Positions 1-5,465 of a stretch of DNA of 5,596 nucleotides are shown here, one piece after another. The notes below the pieces were generated by a model. It saw nothing but the letters and a program-made list of their open reading frames with translations, was not told the DNA's origin and did not search any database. Numbering within the stretch: the first letter of the stretch is position 1; the number at the start of each line of letters is the position of its first letter. The DNA is from JAZNOL01 sp045580815. Its GTDB lineage: Bacteria; Bacillota; Clostridia; RUG12999. The DNA is taken from NCBI GenBank assembly GCA_045580815.1, contig JAZNOL010000059.1:1-5596 (forward strand). The letters run 5' to 3'. Both the position numbers and the translations under genes were made by a program.

Positions 1-1
1 T

Positions 2-328
2 GAAAAAGGCAGTGCAATAATCACCGACTGGACACAGAAATGCAAGGTCACAAAATGCAAAGCATGGCACGAAAGTGATGTTGTTCCCGTGCAGACAGCG
101 GCAGGGCTGACAAAAACCATGGCTCCCCGTGATGAAATCACCACCGAGGTTTATGAACTGGAAAAACCCTCATCAGACGTGCATGATTATTACCGCAACA
201 TCTGCGGTGCACTTGAGGGCACGCAGACTCAGCTTGTTACACATGAGCAGATGCTTCGTGTAATGAAAGTTATTGAAGCGGCGTTTGAATCGGCAGAAAA
301 ACATCAGGTTATACCTTTTAACGAATAA
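2..328 (+). CDS. Gfo/Idh/MocA-family oxidoreductase, C-terminal end (partial, 5' end outside window)
   Basis: The reading frame is open from base 2 to the TAA at 326-328 and gives 108 residues, so the gene starts upstream of the window. The tail has the look of the C-terminal domain of Gfo/Idh/MocA NAD(P)-dependent dehydrogenases: a beta-strand stretch, then 'HDYYRNICGALEG', then 'HEQMLRVMKVIEAAFESAEK' and a short end 'HQVIPFNE'. These match the family's usual '(D)FYRN...AI.G......E.LRVM.VI.A...SAE.G..V.F' ending. Known members act in the cytoplasm on sugars, inositols or related polyols. The nucleotide-binding Rossmann domain and the catalytic Lys/His are not in view, so the substrate cannot be guessed. 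An internal GTG at 89 is only an in-frame valine and not the start. The gene converges on spoVAC, with a structured repeat between them. I am confident of the superfamily and have no view on the specific enzyme. Confidence 0.8.
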   Translation, partial: EKGSAIITDWTQKCKVTKCKAWHESDVVPVQTAAGLTKTMAPRDEITTEVYELEKPSSDVHDYYRNICGALEGTQTQLVTHEQMLRVMKVIEAAFESAEKHQVIPFNE

Positions 329-349
329 AAAGCAAATACATATTCATAC

Positions 350-661
350 AAAAACGGCATACTTTCGGCGGGTGGTCTTAGAGAGAAATCGGTTCCCGAA
401 TCATATTTTTAGTTTATACTGCATCAAAAAGCACGATAATACGTCAGTATTACTGTGCTTTTAGTCTTTGTCTAATTCTAAAAATCTGTATTCGGGAACT
501 GCCTTGCACCATAAAAATCTTTATTTTGGATGCAGAGCAAGGAAAAAATGCGAAGAAATCCTGACGGATTTCATGCGTTTTTGACAATGCTATGCGCTAA
601 AATAATGATTTTAAGGCGAATAATCCCTAAGACCACCCGCCGTTAGCAGTATGCCGTTTTT
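350..661. repeat. Structured repeat or MITE-like element with long terminal inverted repeats
   Basis: The gene-free stretch between the dehydrogenase stop and the spoVAC stop is bounded by inverted repeats. The left arm (350-381) and the reverse complement of the right arm (627-661) share 14 bases (AAAAACGGCATACT), differ in a short linker (TT versus GCTAA), then share 16 bases (CGGCGGGTGGTCTTAG). Inside is a second imperfect inverted pair (390-410 with 480-501, core GTTCCCGAAT/ATTCGGGAAC). This encloses a hairpin at 427-462. Three more small stems follow: 502-507 with 537-542 (CCTTGC/GCAAGG), 555-561 with 566-572 (GAAATCC/GGATTTC), and 598-603 with 608-613 (TAAAAT/ATTTTA). No convincing protein is encoded, and I see no clear target-site duplication. 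The layout fits a non-autonomous mobile element or a dispersed structured repeat. Copy number cannot be judged from one window. The right arm ends three bases before the spoVAC stop codon. Confidence 0.7.
427..462. terminator. Near-symmetric hairpin, possible bidirectional terminator
   Basis: AAAAGCAC (427-434) pairs with GTGCTTTT (455-462), and TAATAC (437-442) pairs with GTATTA (447-452). The loop is GTCA, and between the two stems is a two-base step with one mismatch and one G-U pair. The A run on one side and T run on the other make it terminator-like in both directions, which suits its place between two convergent genes. Against this, the stem is AT-rich, it sits about 100 bases past the dehydrogenase stop, and it is the innermost hairpin of the larger repeat, so its structure may belong to that element instead. 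Confidence 0.4.
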
Positions 662-664
662 TAA

Positions 665-1102
665 TCAAAACATTTTCATCACATAAAAAATTATGCCTAC
701 AACAATAGACGAAAGCGTGCCAAAAACCAGCACCGGGCCGGCAATTATAAACATTTTTGCCGCTGTGCCCAGCACAAAACCCTCGCTTTTATATTCAATT
801 GCCGGCGACACAACTGCGTTGGCAAACCCTGTTATAGGCACTGCTGTGCCTGCACCGCCATGCCGTGCAATATTATCGTAAACACCAAGTCCTGTCAAAA
901 GTGCTCCTATAAAAATCATTGTTATTGACGTCAGCGCTGAAACCTGGTCAAGCGTTAAATCTGTCATCAGATAAAGCTGATGTATCCCCTCGCCAATCAG
1001 ACATATAAAACCGCCTATCACAAACGCCTTGGGCAGATTTTTATACCATTTTGTTCCCGGCGATTTTTCTTTTACAAGTTTTCCGTATTGCCATCTGTTC
1101 AT
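665..1102 (-). CDS. spoVAC: Stage V sporulation protein AC (SpoVAC), spore membrane channel component
   Basis: This is a 145-residue hydrophobic protein, about the length of Bacillus subtilis SpoVAC (around 150). In the family, SpoVAC is a spore inner-membrane protein of the SpoVA complex, which moves dipicolinic acid into the developing spore and releases it at germination; the B. subtilis protein has been described as a mechanosensitive channel. The sequence shows a short charged N-terminus (1-22) and hydrophobic segments at about 24-46, 56-75 and 112-142. It has the hallmark block GAGTAVPITGFANAV (83-97) followed by EYKSEGFVLG (103-112). The longer N-terminus and the EYKSEG block favour SpoVAC over the related, shorter SpoVAE. 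The ATG (1100-1102) is preceded on the minus strand by AGAAAGGA with about 8 bases of spacing. Normally spoVAC is followed by spoVAD and spoVAE. Here a repeat and a convergent gene follow, so it is isolated. It is divergent from the peptidase operon. Confidence 0.93.
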   Translation of the reverse strand: MNRWQYGKLVKEKSPGTKWYKNLPKAFVIGGFICLIGEGIHQLYLMTDLTLDQVSALTSITMIFIGALLTGLGVYDNIARHGGAGTAVPITGFANAVVSPAIEYKSEGFVLGTAAKMFIIAGPVLVFGTLSSIVVGIIFYVMKMF

Positions 1103-1141
1103 TTTATCAGTCCTTTCTCTTCGTATTATTTTCCAAAACTA

Positions 1142-1170
1142 TTGATTTTATTATGAAATTGGTATATAAT
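1142..1170 (+). promoter_or_regulatory. Sigma-A-type promoter of the peptidase/exporter operon
   Basis: TTGATT (1142-1147) and a perfect TATAAT (1165-1170) are separated by exactly 17 bases. They lie about 40 bases upstream of the first peptidase ATG, so the expected transcript start is near 1177. A small palindrome CTTTATTAAAG (1179-1189) sits just after the expected start and could be an operator, but it is short and AT-rich. No riboswitch, T-box or attenuator is visible in the roughly 35-base leader. Confidence 0.7.
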
Positions 1171-1175
1171 AATAC
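1149..1175 (-). promoter_or_regulatory. Possible forespore (sigma-G/F-like) promoter for spoVAC
   Basis: On the minus strand CATAATA (1149-1155) fits the CATnnTA -10 pattern of forespore sigma factors. A GTATT (1171-1175) lies 15 bases upstream of it and is a poor -35 match at short spacing. Transcription from here would leave a leader of roughly 40 bases before the spoVAC ATG. In spore formers spoVA genes are known to be sigma-G dependent, which motivates the call. The site overlaps the spacer of the rightward sigma-A-like promoter. In such AT-rich DNA a chance match is quite possible. Confidence 0.3.
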
Positions 1176-1210
1176 TATCTTTATTAAAGAACACCGAAAG
1201 GACGAACATT

Positions 1211-2245
1211 ATGGAGCTTCTCACACGGCTGTGCGGTCTTAATGCAATTTCCGGTTTTGAATATATGGGAACGGACAGCCTTAAAAATATTTTTAATGAA
1301 ATTTTTGACGAAACCTACACCGACAGCTTATGCAACGTGACGGGATATATCCGTTGCGGCAAAAAAGATGCACCGGTTATTATGCTTGAAGCACATTACG
1401 ACTCCATCGGGCTTATGGTGAAATCCGTGCACGAGGGCGGATTTGTGTCTTTTGTGCCAATCGGAGGCGTTGACACGCGGCTTTTGCCCGGCTCACGTGT
1501 TGTTTTGCACGGCAAAAAGGATATTGCAGGTATCTGCGGTGCAAAACCGCCGCATTTAATGTCCCGCGAGGAAATGGATAAAGCCGTAAAATCCGAGGAT
1601 GTGTATATTGACACGGGATATTCAAAGGACGAGCTTTTGAAAATTATAGAAATCGGCACGCCTATTACAATTTCGCCGTCTCACAGCAATCTGCTGGGCG
1701 ACAGCTTTTGCGGAAACGCTCTTGACAACCGTGCAGGGCTGTTTTCGGTGCTTTGTGCGGCAAAAAAATTAAAACAGGAAAATTCCCTTTGCCATGACAT
1801 CTGCGTGCTGGCTTCAACTTCTGAGGAAACCTTTCAGACCGGGGCAAAATGCAGTGCAAGAAAAATAAGTCCCGACCTGGCGATTGTTGTGGACGTAACC
1901 CACGGCACAACGCCGGACAGCTCAAAAAGCGAAACCTCGGCTGTGGGCGGCGGACCTGTAATCTGCATGGGACCCAATCTGTCACGCGGTCACAACAAAA
2001 TTCTGTTTGACACACTTGAAAAAAACGGCATCGAATACCAGACCGAGGTTGAGGAAGGCTCAACCGGCACAAACGCCTGGGTTATACAGACAACCGGGTG
2101 CGGCGTGCCATGCGTGCTTATTTCGGTTCCGCTTAAATATATGCACACACCGGTGGAAACCGTCAGCAAAAAAGACCTTGAAACCACATCAAACGCAATT
2201 GCTTTGTTTGTGAAAAACCTTTGCGGAGGTGATATTAATGCTTGA
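1211..2245 (+). CDS. M42-family metallo-aminopeptidase, paralog 1 (divergent subtype)
   Basis: This 344-residue protein is of normal length for M42 (FrvX/YsdC/TET-like) enzymes, cytoplasmic di-metal aminopeptidases that usually form large dodecameric shells and trim peptides. All expected metal and catalytic positions are visible: H62 and D64 (in AHYDSIG), bridging D172 (LDNRAG), catalytic and metal-binding E205-E206 (TSEETFQTGA), D228 (VVDVTHG) and H312 (YMHTPVE). The intact AKPPHL motif (111-116) of the inserted domain is also present. It departs from the common pattern at HYDSIG instead of HMDEIG, EETFQTGA instead of EEVGLRGA, and GTNA instead of GTDA. The GGGPVICMGPNLS stretch (246-258) also marks it as a separate M42 subtype from its neighbours. 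The ATG follows GAAAGGA by 8 bases and aligns with the N-termini of paralogs 2 and 3. It is first in the operon and its stop overlaps the next start by 8 bases. Family is confident; peptide specificity is unknown. Confidence 0.93.
   Translation: MELLTRLCGLNAISGFEYMGTDSLKNIFNEIFDETYTDSLCNVTGYIRCGKKDAPVIMLEAHYDSIGLMVKSVHEGGFVSFVPIGGVDTRLLPGSRVVLHGKKDIAGICGAKPPHLMSREEMDKAVKSEDVYIDTGYSKDELLKIIEIGTPITISPSHSNLLGDSFCGNALDNRAGLFSVLCAAKKLKQENSLCHDICVLASTSEETFQTGAKCSARKISPDLAIVVDVTHGTTPDSSKSETSAVGGGPVICMGPNLSRGHNKILFDTLEKNGIEYQTEVEEGSTGTNAWVIQTTGCGVPCVLISVPLKYMHTPVETVSKKDLETTSNAIALFVKNLCGGDINA
2225..2233 (+). promoter_or_regulatory. Strong ribosome-binding site that decides the start of peptidase 2
   Basis: GGAGGTGAT (2225-2233) is a near-perfect anti-16S match inside the last codons of peptidase 1. 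It places the ATG at 2238 as the real start, 8 bases after GGAGG. The upstream in-frame GTG at 2229 lies within the Shine-Dalgarno sequence itself and so cannot be the start. The overlap favours translational coupling of peptidases 1 and 2. Confidence 0.85.
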
Positions 2246-3263
2246 GAAGCTGTGTAATTTAAACGGTGTTTCCGGCTGTGAAGACGAAGTGCGTGAATTT
2301 ATAAAATCCCTGATTGAGCCTTGCTGTGACGAAATAAAAACCGACAAAATCGGCAATCTTTATGCATTTAAAAAAGGAAAATCAAGTGCCAAAACTCTGA
2401 TGCTTTGTGCCCACATGGACGAGGTTGGGTTTATTGTAAAAAACATCACCGACGAGGGGTATCTGAAATTTGCTGCTGTGGGCGGCATTGACGACCGTAT
2501 TCTTTTGGGACAGCCTGTGACGGTGTGCGAAAACGGTGTAAAAGGCGTTATCGGCATAAAAGCTATTCACCTGACAACAAAAGCCGAGCGAGGCAACGTG
2601 GTTAAAGAATCCGAAATGTATATTGACATCGGTGCAAAAAACAAGGAAGAAGCCGAAAAATATGTAAAAAGAGGCGATTATATCGCTTTTGATTCAAAAT
2701 ACGAGGAGTTTGGCGAAACCAAAATAAAGGCAAAAGCTCTTGATGACCGTGTTGGATGTGCGGTGCTGGCTGACCTTTTGAAAACAGGGGAGTTTTATTA
2801 TGACACTTGGGTGTGCTTTACTGTTCAGGAGGAAGTTGGTCTGCGTGGTGCGGCAATTGCCGGAGAGATGATAAAACCCGATTTTGCAATTATTGTTGAG
2901 GGGACAACCTGCTCCGATGTTTACGGGGCAAAGCCCCATGAATACGTTACCGTACAAGGCGACGGTGCGGCACTTTCTGTTATTGAACGGTCATCCCGCG
3001 GAGATATAGATTTTGTAAGATTTTTCAAAAATACTGCCGACGAAAACGGTATTCCCTGCCAGTTCAAACGCACAACCGCCGGCGGCAATGGTGCCGGCAA
3101 CATTCAGATTGCAGGTGCAGGAGTAAAAACTGCCGCAATTGCTGTGCCGACCAGGTATTTACATTCTCCGGTTTGTGTTATTGACAAACGGGATTTTGAA
3201 AGCATCAAAAAGATTTTGAAAATTGTTATCGGAAAGGATTTGAGCAATATATGGAGCTACTGA
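2238..3263 (+). CDS. M42-family metallo-aminopeptidase, paralog 2 (Glu metal-ligand type)
   Basis: This 341-residue M42 peptidase is counted from the ATG chosen by its ribosome-binding site. The predicted active-site set is H59 and D61 (AHMDEVG), D169 (LDDRVG), E198-E199 (FTVQEEVGLRGA), E221 (VEGTTCSDVYG) and H309 (YLHSP). E221 stands where paralogs 1 and 3 have Asp; from family knowledge, one branch of M42 uses Glu here together with a TTAADVPG-like stretch, so this looks natural and not like damage. The odd point is GGNGAGNIQ (282-290): the expected GNDA/GTDA loop has Gly in place of Asp. The KAIHL motif (108-112) is present. The stop overlaps the start of peptidase 3 by 13 bases. Codons for residues 127-141 are almost identical to a stretch in peptidase 3. 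It is expected to be cytoplasmic, with no signal peptide. It is likely an active aminopeptidase, though reduced or altered activity from the GNGA change is possible. Confidence 0.92.
   Translation: MLEKLCNLNGVSGCEDEVREFIKSLIEPCCDEIKTDKIGNLYAFKKGKSSAKTLMLCAHMDEVGFIVKNITDEGYLKFAAVGGIDDRILLGQPVTVCENGVKGVIGIKAIHLTTKAERGNVVKESEMYIDIGAKNKEEAEKYVKRGDYIAFDSKYEEFGETKIKAKALDDRVGCAVLADLLKTGEFYYDTWVCFTVQEEVGLRGAAIAGEMIKPDFAIIVEGTTCSDVYGAKPHEYVTVQGDGAALSVIERSSRGDIDFVRFFKNTADENGIPCQFKRTTAGGNGAGNIQIAGAGVKTAAIAVPTRYLHSPVCVIDKRDFESIKKILKIVIGKDLSNIWSY
2616..2660 (+). repeat. 45-bp tract nearly identical to 3605-3649 (copy in peptidase 2)
   Basis: This encodes MYIDIGAKNKEEAEK (residues 127-141 of peptidase 2). 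The matching tract in peptidase 3 differs by one base, AAC versus AAT in the Asn codon, so 14 of 15 codons are identical. Flanking codons diverge on the upstream side and mostly on the downstream side. Better-conserved active-site blocks such as FTVQEE use different synonymous codons in the two genes. Confidence 0.9.
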
Positions 3264-4225
3264 AAAAACTCACTCAGGCGTACGGTGTCAGCGGACTTGA
3301 AAACCGTGTGCGTGATATTATTATAAACGAAATCAAAGATTTGGGCGAGGTTACGGTTTCGCCCATGGGCAACGTGACACTTCACATAAAGGGCGACGGC
3401 AAAAAACTGCTTTTTGCGGCTCATATGGACGAAATCGGACTGATGGTGACTTACATTGAAGACAGTGGTGTTCTTCGTGTTGCCTCCGTTGGCGGCGTGG
3501 GTGCTTCGGCAGCTCTTCATCAGCGTGTTATTTTTGAAAACGGCGTGATTGGCGTTGTTTCCCGTGGTGAAAAATGCGAAGAAAAAGAAATGAAGCTTTC
3601 TTCAATGTATATTGACATCGGTGCAAAAAATAAGGAAGAAGCCGAAAAACTTGTAAAAGTGGGCGATTGCTGTGCGTTTTGCGGTGCGTTTATTCAGCGA
3701 GGGGATTACATCACCTCAAAAGCCATTGACGACCGTAGCGGTTGCTGGATGCTGATAAAAGCGGCACGGCAGATAAAAGACAGCGGATTTGACCTGTATT
3801 TTGTGTTTACCGTGCAGGAGGAGCTGGGGCTTCGTGGCGGAAAAACCGCCGCATACGGCATTGAGCCGGACTTTGCGATTGCAATTGACGTAACCGCCTG
3901 CAACGACGGTCCTGACGGATACAAAATGGCAATAAAAACCGGTGACGGAATTGCCATGAAAATAAAAGACAACTATATTATTTCTCATCCTGAAGTTAAA
4001 AAACTTATTACCGGGGCGGCAGAAAATGCAAATCTGCCTTTGCAGTATGAGGTGCTTGAATTTGGCGGAACGGATGCCGGTGCTTTGCAGAGCAGTGGCG
4101 GCGGCGTGCCGTCGGGCGTTATCAGTCTGCCTTGCCGTTATGTTCATTCCGTTAACGAAACAGTTTCAAAAACTGACCTTGAAAACGGTGTCCGGCTTAT
4201 CACGGCAATTTGCAATCAGAAATAA
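3251..4225 (+). CDS. M42-family metallo-aminopeptidase, paralog 3 (canonical active site, shorter)
   Basis: This 324-residue M42 peptidase is about 20 residues shorter than its two neighbours. It has the most standard active-site motifs of the three: H58 and D60 (AHMDEIG), D160 (IDDRSG), E190-E191 (FTVQEELGLRGG), D213 (AIDVTACND), GTDA (273-276) and H299 (YVHSVNE). The missing length is mostly around residues 103-118, where paralogs 1 and 2 have the KPPHL/KAIHL motif of the inserted domain; here it is replaced by SRGEKCEEKEMKL. The ATG starts inside the last codons of peptidase 2 (13-base overlap). GGAAAGGA at 3231-3238 lies about 12 bases upstream, a slightly long spacing, so translation probably depends partly on coupling. 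The N-terminus MELLKKL aligns with MELLTRL of paralog 1. The exporter gene follows after 17 bases. In the M42 family such enzymes assemble into TET particles, but oligomeric state cannot be seen here. Confidence 0.93.
   Translation: MELLKKLTQAYGVSGLENRVRDIIINEIKDLGEVTVSPMGNVTLHIKGDGKKLLFAAHMDEIGLMVTYIEDSGVLRVASVGGVGASAALHQRVIFENGVIGVVSRGEKCEEKEMKLSSMYIDIGAKNKEEAEKLVKVGDCCAFCGAFIQRGDYITSKAIDDRSGCWMLIKAARQIKDSGFDLYFVFTVQEELGLRGGKTAAYGIEPDFAIAIDVTACNDGPDGYKMAIKTGDGIAMKIKDNYIISHPEVKKLITGAAENANLPLQYEVLEFGGTDAGALQSSGGGVPSGVISLPCRYVHSVNETVSKTDLENGVRLITAICNQK
3605..3649 (+). repeat. 45-bp tract nearly identical to 2616-2660 (copy in peptidase 3)
   Basis: This encodes MYIDIGAKNKEEAEK (residues 119-133 of peptidase 3) with one base different from the copy in peptidase 2. 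The two tracts are 989 bases apart in direct orientation and in the same reading frame of each gene. Confidence 0.9.
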
Positions 4226-4242
4226 TATTTGCGGAGGAAAAC

Positions 4243-5013
4243 ATGGAGAAAGACATAAATTACGGCACGTTGCTTGATTTGTTTCTTGATTTCGGGGAAG
4301 CGATGCTGACCTGCGGCGGTGAGGTAAATCGCACCGAGGACAGCATCTCCCGTATGGGCAGAGCATACGGTGCAACAAAAACAAACGTTTTTGTAATCAC
4401 CTCAAGCATTGTGCTGACAATGACGTTTCCCAAAACAGGCGAAATCACCCAGACACGGCGTATTTTGTCGGTTACGGGAACTGATTTTCAAAAGCTTGAA
4501 AAGCTCAACACTTTAAGCCGCAGGGTATCGGAAAATCCGGTATCTGCGGAAATACTAAAAACAGAGCTTAAAGAAATTTCAAAACCGAAAATTTCTGCTT
4601 TAAAGCAGTATCTTGGCAGTATGCTCGCCGCCGGTGGATTTGCGGTCTTTTTCGGTGGAAACCTATGGGATGCGGCTGTATCTGCACTGCTCGGTGCGTT
4701 TATCTGCCTTTTGCAGATAAAGGGCAGCCGGCTGTTTCCCAACAAGGTGTTTTATTACTTTTTCAGTTCGCTCGCAACAGGACTGCTCATATGCTTTTCT
4801 GCTATGATGTTTCCTGTTTTGAATATTGATAAAATTATGATTGGCGATATTATGCTTCTTATTCCCGGTGTTGCCACAACAACAGCCGCAAGGGATATGC
4901 TTATCGGCGACACGATTTCGGGTATGCAAAGACTCACCGAAAGCATCATATGGGCGGTGGCACTTGCCGGTGGGTTCATGGTGTCAATCACTCTGACAGG
5001 AGGCATAGGATGA
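4243..5013 (+). CDS. ThrE/YjjP-type exporter, large subunit (DUF1212-like half)
   Basis: This 256-residue membrane protein matches the N-terminal part of the threonine/serine exporter ThrE, which is split into two proteins in many bacteria (YjjP and YjjB in E. coli). The first 115 or so residues are soluble and include GEAMLTCGGEVNRTEDSISRM (18-38), typical of the family's conserved G...CGG...ved.i.r region. Five hydrophobic segments follow, at about 122-138, 142-158, 170-192, 198-216 and 233-253. The signature LLIPGVATTTAARDMLIGD (205-223) is in the fourth. The ATG at 4243 follows GCGGAGGAAAAC (GGAGG at 4233-4237); an upstream in-frame TTG at 4210 lies inside peptidase 3 and is unlikely. It is 17 bases after peptidase 3 and overlaps its partner subunit by 4 bases. 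Family members export threonine/serine (Corynebacterium ThrE), or succinate for E. coli YjjPB, so the real substrate here is open. Confidence 0.9.
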   Translation: MEKDINYGTLLDLFLDFGEAMLTCGGEVNRTEDSISRMGRAYGATKTNVFVITSSIVLTMTFPKTGEITQTRRILSVTGTDFQKLEKLNTLSRRVSENPVSAEILKTELKEISKPKISALKQYLGSMLAAGGFAVFFGGNLWDAAVSALLGAFICLLQIKGSRLFPNKVFYYFFSSLATGLLICFSAMMFPVLNIDKIMIGDIMLLIPGVATTTAARDMLIGDTISGMQRLTESIIWAVALAGGFMVSITLTGGIG

Positions 5014-5465
5014 GTACATATATTTTGCAGATTATAGCGGCATTTGTAGGCTCCTTTGGGTTTGCCATGCTGTTTAACGTGCGCAAAAGTCTGATTCTGC
5101 CGGCTTCGGCAGGAGGCATTTTGTGCTGGGTGGTTTATCTTTTGTGTGAGCATTCTGGCTTTGGGGTTTTTGTTTCAAGTTTGCTGACAGCAATGGTGGT
5201 TTCGCTTTATGCGCAGATTTTTGCACGCATCAGAAAAACACCGTCCACCATATTTTTTGTTTCATCAATAATACCGCTTATTCCGGGAAGCTCGTTGTTT
5301 TACACAATGTATAACGCAGTTTCCGGTGAGGCTGAGCTTTTTGCCGCTCACGGCATCAACACATTGCTTTGTGCCTGCGGAATAGCCGCAGGAACGGCGT
5401 TTGTTTACGCAGTTTTTATTATTTTTACAAATTTTTCAAAGCGGAAAACAGGTGCAGAAAATTAA
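5010..5465 (+). CDS. ThrE/YjjB-type exporter, small subunit (DUF3815-like half)
   Basis: This 151-residue, almost wholly hydrophobic protein is the expected C-terminal half of a split ThrE transporter. Hydrophobic segments lie at about 4-22, 29-46, 52-72, 80-100 and 116-140. The family hallmark RKTPSTIFFVSSIIPLIPG (75-93), followed by SSLFYTM, is present. A short basic tail (KRKTGAEN) ends the protein. The start is the ATG at 5010, which overlaps the previous stop as ATGA and follows AGGAGG (4998-5003) by 6 bases. The in-frame start at 4950 would add 20 non-family residues and is rejected. The 4-base overlap implies equal, coupled synthesis of the two subunits, as expected for a heteromeric membrane carrier. 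It is the last gene of the operon that can be seen. Confidence 0.9.
   Translation: MSTYILQIIAAFVGSFGFAMLFNVRKSLILPASAGGILCWVVYLLCEHSGFGVFVSSLLTAMVVSLYAQIFARIRKTPSTIFFVSSIIPLIPGSSLFYTMYNAVSGEAELFAAHGINTLLCACGIAAGTAFVYAVFIIFTNFSKRKTGAEN

Noticed and set aside
273..464. 63-residue open frame running from the dehydrogenase end into the repeat
   Set aside because: It overlaps a real gene in another frame and then runs through inverted repeats; there is no family resemblance.
581..609. TTGACA with AATGAT 17 bases downstream inside the repeat (possible outward promoter reading antisense to spoVAC)
   Set aside because: The -35 is perfect but the -10 matches only 4 of 6 and overlaps a hairpin; it is not strong enough to call.
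350..661. CRISPR array or tRNA in the gene-free region
   Set aside because: There are no regularly spaced direct repeats and no cloverleaf with tRNA consensus; the repeats are inverted and occur once each.
665..1102. SpoVAE as an alternative identity
   Set aside because: The protein has the longer N-terminus and the EYKSEG block of SpoVAC; SpoVAE is shorter and lacks these.
1665..2072. 135-residue open frame on the minus strand inside peptidase 1
   Set aside because: Its product is Arg/Pro/Cys-rich with no family resemblance, it has no supporting start context, and it lies wholly within a clear M42 gene.
2229..2237. GTG start giving a 344-residue peptidase 2
   Set aside because: The GTG lies inside the Shine-Dalgarno sequence; the ATG at 2238 has ideal spacing and the N-terminus aligns with the paralogs.
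3716..4147. 143-residue open frame on the minus strand inside peptidase 3
   Set aside because: It is an antisense shadow of a conserved gene, with unconvincing composition and no ribosome-binding site that I could identify.
4950..5009. Upstream start for the small exporter subunit
   Set aside because: The 20 added residues are a frame shadow of the large subunit; AGGAGG plus the ATGA overlap points to 5010.
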